Shown: in pieces, positions 21,003-33,379 of the stretch | Numbering within the stretch: the stretch's first letter is position 1 | Layout: the number at the start of each line of letters is the position of its first letter | NCBI GenBank assembly: GCA_963383645.1 | Contig: OY726566.1 | Coordinates: forward strand, 93,556,029-93,620,028 | Source: Muscardinus avellanarius | Lineage: Eukaryota; Chordata; Mammalia; Rodentia; Gliridae | Direction of reading: 5' to 3' | Length of the DNA stretch: 64,000 nucleotides | Position numbers and translations under genes: made by a program | The notes under the pieces: model-generated | Told to the model about the DNA's origin: nothing | Databases searched by the model: none | The model's input: only the letters and a program-made list of their open reading frames with translations

Positions 21003-22960
21003 AGCAAGAAGCATCCACCTGCAATGGCCATCCAAAATCTGAAGTGGAACCATTCTATAAGTGTTGCAGACCGGCTCAGTCCTGTTGGGGCGCGAGTCCA
21101 TTCGTGGTCAAAAACCTCAGCAAAGATGGGGAAGGATTAGAGTGAAGTACTGCAGCCTCTTCTCTGCAGCAATTCTTTCCCTTCTGGGAACTAAGAGTTC
21201 CTAGTGACGGCGCTCTCTAGAAAGAATCTGATATGGACAAAGGCTTCTTGAGCCAATGACACTTTATTACAAAAACCCCCCAAAATTTATACCCTTCACC
21301 AGTAAAGTTAATAATAAGAGAAAAGGGAGTAAATGCAATCACTGTGAAATAATAGTGAATGACATGTAAACAAAGGTAATAAAACGAATCCTTCAGCTGG
21401 CTGTTGGCCTTCGAGAGATTAACTCCAGATTCTTTCCCAGGTCTTGCAGATAAGCAGTTCCAAAGGGCGACCTCCCAGAAGAAACAGGCACGCCCAAGGC
21501 TTGGAGGCTTCTCGGGGAATCTTCTTTAACTTTCTTGGAACTTTCCATCTTTTAGGCTCAGTTCATATAGCAAGTGTGGGGAGATGTGGTGATTCAGGTG
21601 GATGTGATAGGGTTTCTTCAGGTGTTGGCATCTTACCTTCTAAATCTGAAAGCTTAAGCAAACTCACAACACAGTTTGGCAGACAAAATACCACAAACAA
21701 CACCACAAAGTTCTTGGTTTTAATTGTCCGATGTATTTCCTTAACTGCTGAATACTCTTCTTTAGACAACAAGCCTATTAAAAGCCTATTCATCTTTAAT
21801 AATCCATTTCCCTGTCACAAACCCTCTGCAACCTGCTTCTAACCTTATAATTCCTTTCTTTCCCAGTTGGGACGTTCTTATGATAAGCTCTTCTTCATGC
21901 AAAAATGCTTTTCTTACTCTTATGGTATTTCCTTTCCTTCATACATATATATTTAGAATGTCTGTCCTTTATTTTGTCATATTCATTCCTAACCATGCGG
22001 CCAGTCTCTCTGTCTCCGGGAATGCTCATACTGGGCGTAAAAGTCAACAATCTTTTTCCTTGGCTCTATTGTATTTGGGCAACTAAGTTGTTCATCAACT
22101 AAATTGCTTCGAAGTCACACACAAAGTTTTATCTTCTCTGTCTCTAGGCAGGATCTCAAGGGTAAACAGAGTTACCTTAAACTGAGCTACCTTACCGGAG
22201 TTAATGGCTTAACCCAAGTTAGTGATAGGAATGAGGGGGAGTTAATGGCTTAACCTAAGTTAGTGATAGGAATGAGGGTCGGAGACCATTTGTGATTGCT
22301 GCAGCTGGAATGCTTATCACAGCATCTGAGTTCTGGCCAGTTTTTTCATTACTATTGAGCAGAGCCAAGGGCATTTAGACAAATTATTAGAGAATTTATT
22401 TCCACGGACTCAATTTCTTTCATAGTCCTGATCTCACATCACCGGAGCAATTCGTATAGAGAGTTAAAAGAATACTAGAAGAATAATAGTTATGCAAGAA
22501 TATCTAAAAGTGGAGAATGCTTTTGGCCAGCGACCACACCTTTTCTCGGGGCTTATTTCTCACGTTGAGATTTTGCCTATGGACTGCAATAATGCAGATG
22601 CCAAGAGGGCGTGGCTTTTGCTGGTATCTGCATATAAGGCCACACCCTGCAGTGCAAATAAACGATTGTAAAAGTTAGATTGTTGTGTTAATTCTTTAGT
22701 ATTGTAGAAAAGATGCAATAAATAACAAAAGAGGGACTAGAGGTCCCCCTGAAAGAGCAATTTGAGAGAATAGAGGGAAGAGGTTAGTCAGATTTATACA
22801 TCTCTAATCAGTTAGTAATAGAAAATGTTTGCTTAGAGTAAGTTAGAAGGATTCTAGAAATCATCCTCAGTCTTCTAATTTATTCTAGCTTATTTTAAGA
22901 GAACGAGGGTAATATTACTCCATATAACATAAAACTATGTTACTTTCAGTCTGGCAACCA
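21003..22960. other. Atypical segment, possibly ERV-derived
   Basis: No SINE or L1 over about 2 kb. 21083 starts TGTTGGGGCGCGAG with a nearby aaagatgg, reminiscent of rodent ERVK/IAP LTR starts. On the same strand a TATA-like catataaggc (22631-22640) is followed by AATAAA (22657-22662), then an AT-rich stretch ending 'aataaataaca' near 22727. No gag, pol or env domain and no primer-binding site was recognised. LTR identity is a hypothesis only. Confidence 0.3.
22197..22278. repeat. 41 bp tandem duplication
   Basis: Two nearly identical copies of 'ggagttaatggcttaacc...gataggaatgagg' side by side, differing at about one base, so the duplication is recent. Confidence 0.93.
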
Positions 22961-23029
22961 CATGTCAAGGTTTATAGGCTTTAATATTTCTTATCGATAA
23001 ACATCAAATTATTTGTTGGGTCAAGGAAG

Positions 23030-23100
<71 letters not shown>

Positions 23101-23699
23101 TACATACCATATGTATTTACCTGAAAATGCATAAAGTATTCCATTATGGCATCCCCAAAGATATTTCTGCCTGTGATGGAGGAAATTTTCTTGAGTCCTT
23201 GTTCTTCAGAAAGAAGGGGTATCCACCTAATTAGCACTCCTTTCACAAATAAATGTCATTTCTGTCGCGAGTATTACTGATGAAGATTTTTAGACCATTG
23301 AATTCAGTTCTGGTGACAGAAAGAGAAGCTTTTTTAATTAGTTTGAAATTGAACATCTAAGGTGAATTTACAGGTACATTCTGCTGAGGACAGTGTTAGT
23401 AGAACCCATGGGCCTTATTAAAGGACTTGAAGCTGTCAACTCCAGGTCACTAGCCAAAGCCCACTGGATGTAGCAATAATTAAAGACTTTCTTCTTGACA
23501 TCTAGGGCAGAGGATTTTTTTTTTATGTTGATAGGTCTGCTTTGAACAGAGGGATGTCTATAGTTCAAAAAATACCTTTTAGTAGAAGTAACTGACAGTT
23601 TAAACCAAGAAGTCAAAGAATAACCTTTTGTCATACTCTGTTACCTTTTAGGTAGTACTTATGTTGCTATTTAGCAGCATTTTCTAAATATGGCCATTC
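22961..23699. other. Intronic stretch, nothing recognised besides the TA/CA array
   Basis: Apart from the microsatellite at 23031, no repeat or exon recognised. Confidence 0.45.
23031..23102. repeat. (TA)n(CA)n microsatellite
   Basis: About 25 TA units followed by about 9 CA units. The TA part can extrude as a cruciform and is likely length-variable. Confidence 0.96.
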
Positions 23700-23934
23700 C
23701 ACTTTTTATTTTTTCTAGTTTTATTTTTTGTTTATTTTTATATTGGTGCATTATATTTATACATAATCATGAGGTAAAAAAAAAATTGTGTAGACATAAA
23801 TGCACACATCACCCAGCCAGCCCCCACCCAGTTCCCACCCTACTTCTCTCCCCATCCCTTCCTCCCATGCTTGGTTTACTGGTTGACTATGATATGAATA
23901 AATACATTGTGTACTTTAAAGAGTTTACTTCTTG

Positions 23935-24123
23935 CCAGGCGTGGTGGCACACACTTGTAATCCCCACGCTTGGGAGGCGGAGACAGGAGGATCGCACAGG
24001 TTCAAAGCCAGCCTTGCTGGCTTAAGAGACCCTGTTTCCAAATAAAAAAGTGTAAAAATAGGTCTGGGAGTGTAACCTGGAGGTAGAAGGGTTTCCAGGA
24101 ACCCCAGTACCACCTAAAAAAAA
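23935..24123 (+). mobile_element. B1-ID SINE, young subfamily, in the L1 3'UTR
   Basis: TSD agagtttacttctt on both sides (ending about 23934; starting about 24129). Altered ID tail 'tttccaggaaccccagtacc' and single 'cttaagagaccctg' middle. Confidence 0.95.
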
Positions 24124-24259
24124 AAAAAGAGTTTACTTCTTCCCCCCTCCCATTCCCAATTAAGTTGTCTTATTTGCTCCTCTGTAGGATCTTATTCTTC
24201 CCCTGGAATTCCTCCTATGACCCATTTCAGCTTAGCTTTCACATATTAGGGAAAGCATC

Positions 24260-24338
24260 CGATTTCTTACTTTTTGCCACTGAATAATCTCTTAGCATAA
24301 TGTCCTCCAGTTCCATCCATTTCCCTGTAAATGCTGCA

Positions 24339-24380
<42 letters not shown>

Positions 24381-26662
24381 ATGGCTGAGTAAAATTCCAT
24401 TGTGTACATATCCCACAGTTTTGTAATCCATTCATCTGTTGATGAACATCTTGGCTGGTTCCATAGTCTGGCAATGGTGAATTGTGCAGCTATGAACATA
24501 GATACACATACATTAGTTTGGTAGTTTGGTTTACTTTCTTTGGGTAGATACCCAGAAGTGGTATTGCTAGATCGAATGGTGAATTCGTTCCCATTGTTCT
24601 GAGGATTCTCCATACTGTTTTCCAAAGTGGTTGCACTATTTTGCAGTCCCACCAACAATGTTTCAGAGTTCCCACTTCTCCACATCCTCGCCAGCACCTG
24701 TTGTTGTTTGTGTTTTGGATGTTTGCCATTCTAGTTGGAGTTAGGTGAAATCTCAGGGTAGTTTTGATTTGCATCTCTCTGGTTGCCAATGATGTTGAGC
24801 ATTTTTTCATACATTTATTGGCCATTTGAATTTCTTCTTTTGTGAAGTGTCTTTTTAGTTCGCTTGCCGGTTTTTTGATTGGATTATTTTTTTTAGTGTT
24901 GAGTTTCTTGAATTCTCTGTATATTCTAGATATTAGTCCACTATCAGAGGAGTAGGTGGCAAAATCTTCTCCCATTCTGTTGGCTCTCGATTGAGGTTCT
25001 TGACAGTTTCCTTTGCTGAACAGAAGCTCTTCAGTTTAATGCAATCCCATGTATTGATTCACCTTTTAGTTTGTTGTGCCTTTGGGGTCTTGTTGAGAAA
25101 GTTTATATCTGTGCCTATGTGTTGCAGTATTGGACCTATGGCCTCTTCAAGGAGCCTCAAGGTCTCTGGTCTACTTTCCAAGTCTTTGATCCGTCTTGAA
25201 TTGACTCTTGTGCAGGGTGAGAAAGTGGGATTAATTTCCAATTTTCTGCATGTGGTTAACCAGTTTTGCCAACACCATTTGTTGAACAAGCTATCTTTTT
25301 TCCAGTGTACATTTTTGGCCCCTTTGTCAAAAATCAATTGGCTGTAAGTGTGTGGAGTTGTTTCTGGGTCTTCTATTTTGCTCCACTGGTCTATGTATCT
25401 GTTTTTGTGCCAGTAACCATGCTGTTTCTATTACAATGGCTTTGTAGTATAGTTTAATGTCAGGTATTGTGATTTCTCCTGCATGGTTTTTGTTAATGAG
25501 AACTACTTTGGCTATTCTGGGCTTTTGTTGTGCCAAATAAATTGAAGGACTGATTTTTCTATGTCTATGGAGAATGATCTTGGTAATTTAATGGGCATTG
25601 TGTTGAGTCTATAGATCACTTTTGGAAGGATGGCCATTTAATGATATTTATTCTGCCTATCCATGAACATGGAAGATCTTTCCATCTTCTAAGATCTTCT
25701 TCGATCTCTTTTTTCAGTGTTTTATAATTTTCTTTGTAGAGATCTTTTACCTCCTTGGTTAAGTTTATTCCTAATTATTTTATTTTTTGTGGGAGATCCT
25801 GAGTGGAAGTGTTTTCTGAATTTCTTTTTCAGTGGATTTATGGTCGGTGTACAGAAAAGCTTCTGATTTCTTAAGATTGCTTTTCTATTGATACACTTTG
25901 CTGAATTTGTTGATCAGTTCTATGAGCCTTTTGGTTGAGTTTGTTGGGTTTTCTAAATATAGTATTATGTCATCTGCAAATAGTGAAAGTTGAGTTCTTC
26001 TTTCTCTATTTGTACTCCTTTGATTTCCTTTTCTTGCCTTATTGCTCTGGCTAGAGTCTCAAGGACTATATTGAAGAGAAGTGGTGATAATGGACATCCT
26101 TGTCTTGTTCCTGTTTTTAGGGGGAACTCTTAAAGTTTTCCCCCATTTAATATGATGTTGGCTGTGGGCTTATTGTAGATTGCCTTTATTATGTTGAGAT
26201 ATGTTCCTTCTATACCAATTCTCTGCAGTGCTTTTATCATAAATGGATGTTGGATTTTATCAAATGCTTTTTCAGCATCTATTGAAATGATCATGTGATT
26301 TTTGTCTTTGGTTCTGTTTATATGATAAATTACATGGATCTATTTTTGTATGTTGAACCAGCCTTGCATCCCTGGGATGAACCCTACCTGGTCATGATGT
26401 ATGATTTTCTTTATGTGTTCTGAATGTGTGTTGCTAGCATTTTGTTTAGCAGTTTTGCACCAAATTCATCAAAGATATAGGCCTGTAGTTATCTTTCCTT
26501 AACTCTCTTTATTTGGTTTTGATGTTAATGTGATATTGGCTTTATAGATTGTATTTGGGAGAGTTCTGTTTTTTTCTATTTCACAAAATAGATTGAGGAG
26601 TATTGCTATTAGCTCTTCTATAAAGGTTTTATAGAATTCACTTGGGAAACCATCTGGTCCTG

Positions 26663-26693
<31 letters not shown>

Positions 26694-28010
26694 GATGGTA
26701 AGCTCTTTATTGCTGTCTCAATCTCTTTGATTGTTATTAGTTGGTTTAAATTTTCTATATCTTCTTGACTCAGTTTAGGAAGGTTGTATTTATCTAGAAA
26801 GTTGTCAGTTTCCTCCAGATTTTCCATTTTGTTGGAGTATAGTTTTTCAAAGTAGTTTCTGATAATCCTCTGGATTTCTACACTGTCAGTAGTAACATCT
26901 CTTTCATCTCTTATCTTCATAATTTGGGTTGATTCTTTCTTTTTTTAGTTAGGTTGGCTAGTGGTTTATCTATCTTGTTAATTTTTTGAGAAATCAGCTT
27001 TTGGTTTTGATAATTTTCTGTATAATTTTATTCTCTACTTCATTCATTTATACTCTTATTTTAATAATTTTCTATCTTCTACTGGCTTTGGGGTTAGATT
27101 GTTCCTGTTTTTCTAGGGCTATTTATTTGATGGGTTTTTTTTTTATGTGAGCACTCATTGGTATAAATTTTCTTTTTAACACTGCCTTCAAAGTGTCCCA
27201 GGGGTTTTGATATGTTGTATCTTTATTTTCATTTGTTTCTAGATATTTCTTGATTTTACCTCTTACATCTTCTATGACCCATTCCTTATTCAGAAGTGAG
27301 GTGTTCAGTCTCCACATGTTTATGTTGTTTCTCTGGGTCTTCTTATAGTTGATTTCTAGTTTCATTCCATTATGGTCTGAAAAAGACACAGGGAAGTATG
27401 TCACATTTTTTGAATTTGCCAGTGCTCACTTTGTGGCCCATGATGTGATCTATTTTGGATAAGGTTCTATAACCAGCTGAGACAAATGTGAACTCCACTG
27501 TAGTTGAGTGAAATATTCTATATGTGTCCAACAGGTCCATTTGATTAATGGTGCTCTTTAGTTCTGAGGCATCTTTACTAACCTTTTGTCTGAAAGATCA
27601 GTCTAATGGTGTGAGAGGGGTGTTGAAGTCTCCCAGTATTATTGTATTGGGATTTATGTGTGACTTAATGTCACAAAGAGTTTGTTTTAGGAAAGTAGCT
27701 GCACCTGTGTTTGGGGCATAAATGTTGATTATTGTTACTTCCTCTTACTGAATTGTTCCTTTTACCAATAAAATATGACCTTCTTTGTCTCTTCTAATAA
27801 GCTTGGGCTTGAAGTCTAACTTGTCTGATATCATAGTTGCTACTCCTGCTTGCCTTTGAGTTCTGTTATGATTACCTTGCCTCAGCCCTTTACCTTAAGT
27901 TTGTTACTATCTTTACTTGTAAGGTGTGTTTCTTGCAAGCAGCAGATAGATGCATTCTATTTTTTAATCCGTTTTTGCCACTTTATATCTTTTTTGGGGG
28001 GGAGTTGAGG
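24260..28010 (-). pseudogene. L1 ORF2 (endonuclease-reverse transcriptase), broken
   Basis: The autonomous L1 protein that nicks the target and primes reverse transcription. Seen on the minus strand: an endonuclease SDHN motif at 27369-27380 in a 93-codon fragment (27123-27404); a linker fragment at 26618-26920 ending in 'LPSKK'; the catalytic FADD at 25969-25980; a fragment at 25327-25536; and the C-terminal region ending near 24260 with W-x-C-rich and 'MEFYSAIKH' sequence. Pieces lie in different frames with stops between. A T30 run at 26665-26693 and a CA/GT repeat at 24340 interrupt it. Not functional. Confidence 0.88.
24340..24376. repeat. (GT)n microsatellite in L1 ORF2
   Basis: About 17 GT units just beyond the complement of the 'SAIKH' codons, an expansion inside the ORF2 end. 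Confidence 0.93.
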
Positions 28011-28089
28011 CCATTTACATTCAGTTTGATTATTGAGAGATGATTTTTAATTCCTAACATGTTAATATTTTATTTTTGTTTGAATGACT

Positions 28090-29060
28090 GTTCATTTTTG
28101 CTTAGTTATCCGCTTAGAAATTCTTGTTCCTCTGGTTCTGGCATGTATTACTTATTTCTTCTTTGTAGTTAATCTATTTGAGTATTTTTCATAGCGCTGG
28201 TTTTGAAGACATAAATTCATTCAGTTTCTGTTTGTTATGGAAGCTTCTTATTTCCCCATCTAATTTGAAAGAAAGTTTTGCTGGGTAGGAAATTTTTGGC
28301 TGGAAATTGTTTTCTTTCAGAGTTTGGAATGTGCTACTCCAGGCCCTTCTGGCTTACATGACTTGGTTTGGGAAGTCTAGAGTGATTCTAATTGGTTTGC
28401 CTCTGAATGTCACTTGGCTTTTTTTTTTTTTTTTTTTTTTGCCTTTAATATTCTCTCCTTGGCTTCTACATTGGTCATTTTGAGTATTATGTGGCCTGGG
28501 GAACGCTTTCTCTGATCTTGTCTAAAGGGAGTTCTATAAGTTTCCTGTACCTGTGTGTTGACCTCTTGTTCTATGTTTGGAAAATTTTCTGCTTTTAATT
28601 CTTTGAAGAGATTGTTGATCCCTTCGGTTTCACCTTCTTTTCACTCCTCTATTCCTATTATTCTTAGGTTGGCTCTCTTAAGATGAGCCTGTATTTCTTC
28701 AGTGCCCAGTTCCTGTTGTAAATTGTTTTTTCTAATTTATAAACTATGTTTTCATTTTTGGAGTGATTATCTTCAAGGTGTGAGATTGAGATTCCATGTT
28801 TCTAATTGATTGTTTATAGTTTGAATTAATGCCTTTACTTCAGTGATTACATCCTTTATTTCTTTCAGACTCTCTCTAAATTATTTTCTAAAATCCTGTG
28901 TTATTGTACAGTTACATTCCTGATTTGATCTTCTGCGGATCTCTGCATTTCTTTTATCACATTCTGTTATTGCGGAGTTGTGAGAGCTCATTTCTCTGTT
29001 GTTATTCCTCCTTCCCATTATTTCAGAAGTTTGTACCACTTGCTTTTGGTAGATTTCTCT
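28090..29060 (-). pseudogene. L1 ORF1 region, broken
   Basis: Position between 5'UTR and ORF2 fits ORF1, the RNA-binding trimer protein. Complementary matches to the intact-frame ORF1 at 44786-45706 include the 'ccaaaccaagtcatg' and 'gcccagaagggc'-type stretches near 28330-28380. A T-run at 28419-28440 and stops break the frame. Confidence 0.7.
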
Positions 29061-29434
29061 CAGTCTCTAGGTGTCAGCTTTTATATTGAAGGGCAAGTTG
29101 TATTGTATTCAACAGTGAAGTTTGAGTAAGGACGTAAGTGAAAGTGTAAACGGAAGAATAGGGTAAGGTCTCAGATAAGGTCGAATAGTGTGACTATATG
29201 AGTTTGGTAAGGTAGTATGTACTAGAGATTATAGATAGTACAAATGTAGTAGAATTCTAGTAACCAATCTAAAGTCCCTGGTACAGTGAAGTGGATTTAA
29301 TACAAGACAAGGGAGCAATAAAAAGAAGATAAAAGATAGAAAAGAAACGGTGTGAGTAGGTATGTACAAGGGAAGAAGCTTGGGAGAGGATTTGGGAAGA
29401 GGATTAAAAAACAAATATAAAACAAAAAACAAAA

Positions 29435-29479
<45 letters not shown>

Positions 29480-30872
29480 ACACACACAGCTCCCCCCCAA
29501 AAAGGAAAAAAAAAACAATCAGGTATTCACTGGCACACATAAAAAAAAAAAAAGAATGAAAAGACCAAAACAATCCCAACAACGAATTAATGCATCTCTA
29601 CAAATAAATGACTAATCAGCAGTCTCTCTCTGTGTAGATACCAAGGGCCACTGGCACCTTTCCCTCTATGAGTCTGGTTCTCTGAGTCTTCTCAGTCTAT
29701 GCAGTTGGTCAATATCAATGGGGCTGATTTAATATTGAGTGAAGGTCGCCCTCCACACTTTCCACAGATTTGGAGTCTAGGTCTCTCCCTGCCTCTGTTG
29801 GTAGTGTATGCCTCTGAAACCAAACTCAATGTAGGAGTCTCAGTTCTCCACAGCTAGGGCTGGGCTAGTCTGACTTCTCCCTCTTCACCACAATTGGGAG
29901 GTCTGTGTTGTTCCCAGAGATCTTACTCATTTGGGTTTAGTGTTAAGCATAAGACTCCCCCCACACTTTCCACTTATCGGAGCCTGGGTCTGTCTGAGCT
30001 TCTCATATGATCAACAGCAGATCCCATTCCCACATTCTCTGGGTTCTTCTCCAGATCACCAGGACTTCACTTGTTGTGCTCTGGATCTCTAGAGGGTGTG
30101 GTAATCTCAGCCTCCACCACTCTTTCCCCGGGTTTTATTGCAATGTCTCAGACCCAGGGAGTTAGTCACAGCTGTGCAAGACCCTGAGAGCACTGGGATG
30201 GGCATTTTCCTTTGGGAAACTGTGCCTAAGGTGTAATAATTTCTGTCACCCCTACTCTTTCACTGGGTTGAACTGCAGGATTTCAGACCCAGGGAGTTTG
30301 TCAAAGCTGCGTGAGTCTCTCAGGGTTCAGTGCTGGGATTTCTCCTGTAGGGTCCACAATTTCACTTATGATTGTGGTACATGCTGGGCTGGAGCTCTCT
30401 CAGGCATGGTGGTCTCACCGCCCCTGCTGGCAATATGGTGCTGCCACCACGCCCTCGGCCATGAGGCTGGTGTATTTCTTTTATGGTTTTGAGCCCTGCT
30501 CTGAATCCCTAGAAAGCATGATGGGCTTGGGCGCTGGAAATTTTAGCCAGTCTTTGTGCTGAAAGAACTGCTGAATTACAACCAACTGGACTGCAGCTGG
30601 TTACTTCAGCTTCTTGTGTTCCTTTTTCCCTGGAATCTGGATCTGTGAGGCAGGATGGCGCTGGTGTACCAGCTGCCGCCACGAGGCAGGCAAGTTTCTT
30701 TTCCGCTCTCTGGTTGTTCTTCTAGTTTTATTTTTCTCTGTCCCTTGTACTTATAGTTTTTATTTCTCTACTAATAGTATTTTCTGGCTATGTAAGGTGT
30801 TATTTTTGAAGCTATGGAGATGAAGTGTCAGCAGTACTTGTAGACACTGCTTTACTTGGTTGCCATCTTCCT
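29060..30872 (-). promoter_or_regulatory. L1 5'UTR with internal duplication and CA repeat
   Basis: Contains related pairs: 'cagacccagggagttagtca' (about 30149) with 'cagacccagggagtttgtca' (about 30285), and a 'ctgccgccacgag'/'ctgccaccacgcc' pair. The 5' tip has AAGATGGC, the YY1-type core known at L1 5' ends. A long CA tract lies at 29430-29487. Probably a former L1 promoter; decayed. Confidence 0.65.
29430..29488. repeat. (CA)n microsatellite
   Basis: About 28 CA units with one TA interruption, flanked by A-rich sequence. Confidence 0.95.
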
Positions 30873-31109
30873 CCACTTTTTATTTATTTAACACTTTCTT
30901 GAAAGAACCCCCCCAAACCTACACCCTTTTATTTATCCTAAGGGATTATCTATGATAAGAAGGACTAATTAGTATAATCAGCTTCTACAGTTACTCAACA
31001 ATTAAGAAATAAGAATGAAGACAAGAAATTGTTTCCCAGTATTGTGATCTATTAATGGATGCCAGTGTTTCCCACCCAGATAATGAATTATGTTAATAAG
31101 GGAGATGGG

Positions 31110-31445
31110 TATGATATTTTCATACTTTCATTAGTACATCATAATTGTATATCATAGTGAGGTTCAAAGTGATATAAACATACCATGCACACAGCACTTA
31201 TACTTCTCGTCCCATCCCGTCCCATCCTGCTCCCATCTCCTCCCTCCCCATACACGTTAGTGAGATTGGTAGAGGAATCTTCATGTACTGACATAGCATT
31301 ATTTGAACTGTTTCCTCCCACAGTTCTCCTTTTTCTTCTCCCCACCTCCCTCCCCCACCCCCGCCCCCATTCTACTGATCTCTCTCTTTTTTATCTAATG
31401 TCCCTTTTCCTTCCTATTTTCTCTCTAGCTTCCACATAGGAGAGA
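31110..31445 (-). mobile_element. L1 3' end, family B, just upstream of EXOC4 exon A
   Basis: Same layout as 885-1440 (catcatagtgaggtt, cacgttagtgagattgg, CTCCCTCC tract, ctagcttccacatag), antisense. It stops about 95 bp before the exon A acceptor. Confidence 0.75.
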
Positions 31446-31539
31446 ATAGTGTATTTTTTCTGCAGTGAAGGTAGATGAAAAGTACTAACTGAACACCACG
31501 CCTTGTGCTAAAGTGTCTCTTTTTATTGGCTGTTTTTAG

Positions 31540-31695
31540 GGGCATTGTCCAGTCAGAAGAAAAACTTGTCATCAGCGCATCTTGGGCAAAAGACGATGAT
31601 ATCAGCAGACTCTTGAAGTCACTGCCGAACTGGACTAACATGGCTCAGCCCAAACAGCTGAGGCCAAAGAGGGAAGAGGAAGAAGATTTCATAAG
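31540..31695 (+). CDS. EXOC4: EXOC4 (SEC8) internal exon A
   Basis: Internal coding exon of exocyst complex component 4, a subunit of the octameric exocyst that tethers secretory vesicles to the plasma membrane before SNARE fusion. A pyrimidine-rich tract ends in AG at 31538-31539, and a donor GTGAGG begins at 31696. The exon supplies the last base of a codon begun upstream, 51 whole codons, and the first two bases (AG) of the next codon. The peptide includes [20 protein letters not shown] and [15 protein letters not shown], which I recognise from vertebrate EXOC4, roughly residues 615-670 of a protein of about 975 (position from memory). The 156 bp length is a multiple of three. The frame is open with no stop, and the next exon continues it exactly. 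At the W-T-N-M site I recall methionine rather than threonine in human, so T may be a lineage substitution. Confidence 0.96.
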
Positions 31696-32572
31696 GTGAG
31701 GTCTATTTCCTACCTTATACTAGACACAGGGAGGAAAAGCACACTTGTTAATTCTTTCTTACATGAAATCTTGGCCAATTTTAAAGATCAAGCAGCAATT
31801 GCTTGAATTTAGCAATCTGGTTTCATTCTGTCTCACTTCATTTCCCGTGCAAATGTGCCTTGAGATCAACCCATTGGAAGGGAGGGATTGCTGTGAATCA
31901 AATTTGGAGCACTGCTAAATCTGATTAAAATATTTTTAATGTTCATGTCATTCTTCCCACTTACAAGAAAAATATAATTCATTTGTTCATTCATTCATTT
32001 GTTCAGCAAAGCTGTATTGACCCTATGGGCCTACAGACCTGACAATAGGATAAAGTTCCTGCTCACAGAGTATGTTAACAGCTGTTCTTAATGTATTCAT
32101 TAATTTATAGCTCCAATGCTTAGATTTTCCAGAAAATACAAATGTGCTTCCCAAGTTGACTCACCGAGGTGGTATTATCTCTAATTGTTATCTACTTAGA
32201 CAAAAGTAAAGTCTCTCAACTGTATCATCCAACGTTTACCTTTGCACAATTTAACTTATTTACTTAGCAGTGGAATTTGATGGAGCTATTCGTTTTCACA
32301 CGGTTGGCTTGCCACAGTGAAAAATCTCACCTCTTGTTGTCTTGGATTTGTGGAAAAGTAGATAAGTGACGGTGGCAATACTTTGTCCAGTTAAAATTGG
32401 GTTCGTTTTTATTGTCTTTTGCTTATCCAATTGAATGAATAGATGTAAATAGAATAAAAGTGCTCTAAAGAAGCAAAGACCTACAAAGGAAGAAAAGAAG
32501 TAATGGCCAATCTGTTACTTCTAATTTATCCTAGAACTATGGACTTCTCTCTCTCCTTCCTCTCCCCCCCCA
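31696..32572. other. Repeat-poor intron just after exon A
   Basis: No retroelement recognised in about 880 bp next to the exon. Confidence 0.5.
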
Positions 32573-32580
32573 TACACACG

Positions 32581-32622
<42 letters not shown>
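32573..32622. repeat. (CG)n(CA)n alternating tract
   Basis: ACACGCGCGCGCGC followed by about 17 CA. Z-DNA-type sequence. Confidence 0.95.
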
Positions 32623-32624
<2 letters not shown>

Positions 32625-33379
32625 GTGGATTATAACTATAGATAAATAGCTCTTTAGTTCTCCCAAGGTTAACCATATTCATATGCTATAGCACCATCCA
32701 GATTTGACCAACATTTATTATCAAAATTTTCTATAGTATCATTTTAAACTTTCCCCAAATCCTGGTACACAGTTTACACATAACTCAACATAAAACCTTC
32801 CTATTTGGTTTTTTTTTTTCATCTTTATTGTGCACATTTTTAAATACTTCATTTTGGAGGAGCAATTTTATTTAGGTTTACGTAAAAAATTGAGCAAAAA
32901 GTATAGTTTCTGTGTGTCCTCCTCCACCCACCACTCACCCCAGTTTTCCCTGTTCATAGGGACTAGTTTTCATGTGTTATGTTTGCCACAACCGGTTACA
33001 TAATGCTCAAGCAATATTATTAACTCAAGTCTCTAGTTTACAGTAGGGATTACTCCTTGTGTTGTATATGCTATGGATGTGAAATAGGTAAGTAATACAT
33101 CCATCGTTCCAGCATCTTTATGAATCTTCTCACCACACTAAACAGCCATCGTGCTCTTCCTGTTCCCTCTGAACCTGAAGCCACTGATCTTTTTACCTTC
33201 TCTGTAGTTTTAGTTTTCCCATTTCCGGTGTTATGTACTTGGAATTATACAGATGCTGCCTTTTTACACTGGCTGCTTTTGCTTAGCACCTCACATTTAA
33301 ATTTCTTCTGTCCTTTTGTGTCTCTGTAGCTCATTTCTTTAATCTCTGAAGAACTTTCCATTTTCTGAACTTATTACAG

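Larger units (their letters stand above)
23712..30872 (-). mobile_element. Nearly full-length L1 (antisense), decayed
   Basis: A ~7.16 kb L1 on the minus strand. It is bounded by ccactttttattt at 23699-23711 and 30873-30885, read as a 13 bp TSD. From its 5' end (30872) it has a 5' start containing GGAAGATGGC, a ~1.8 kb 5'UTR with internal duplication, an ORF1 region (about 29060-28090), an ORF2 region (about 28010-24260) and a 3'UTR with an A-rich tail. Many stops and frameshifts make it inactive. A SINE is nested in the 3'UTR. It is antisense to EXOC4, as is usual for L1 tolerated in introns. Confidence 0.92.
1..31539 (+). other. EXOC4: EXOC4 intron upstream of exon A (3' part)
   Basis: No other EXOC4 exon or foreign gene was recognised here. 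The open reading frames in this stretch are short, repeat-derived or non-conserved in appearance. The intron extends beyond the left edge of the window. EXOC4 is known for very large introns, so a 31 kb exon-free stretch fits. Its repeats are listed separately. Confidence 0.85.

Noticed and set aside
20715..21140. Long open frames with PACL or GRQA repeats
   Set aside because: They are translations of the (GGAA)(GGCA) array in several frames and both strands.
25059..25337. 92-codon frame as an independent gene
   Set aside because: It is a piece of the antisense L1 ORF2.
29229..29582. 117-codon hydrophobic frame on the minus strand
   Set aside because: Its cysteine-valine run is the CA repeat in the L1 5'UTR.
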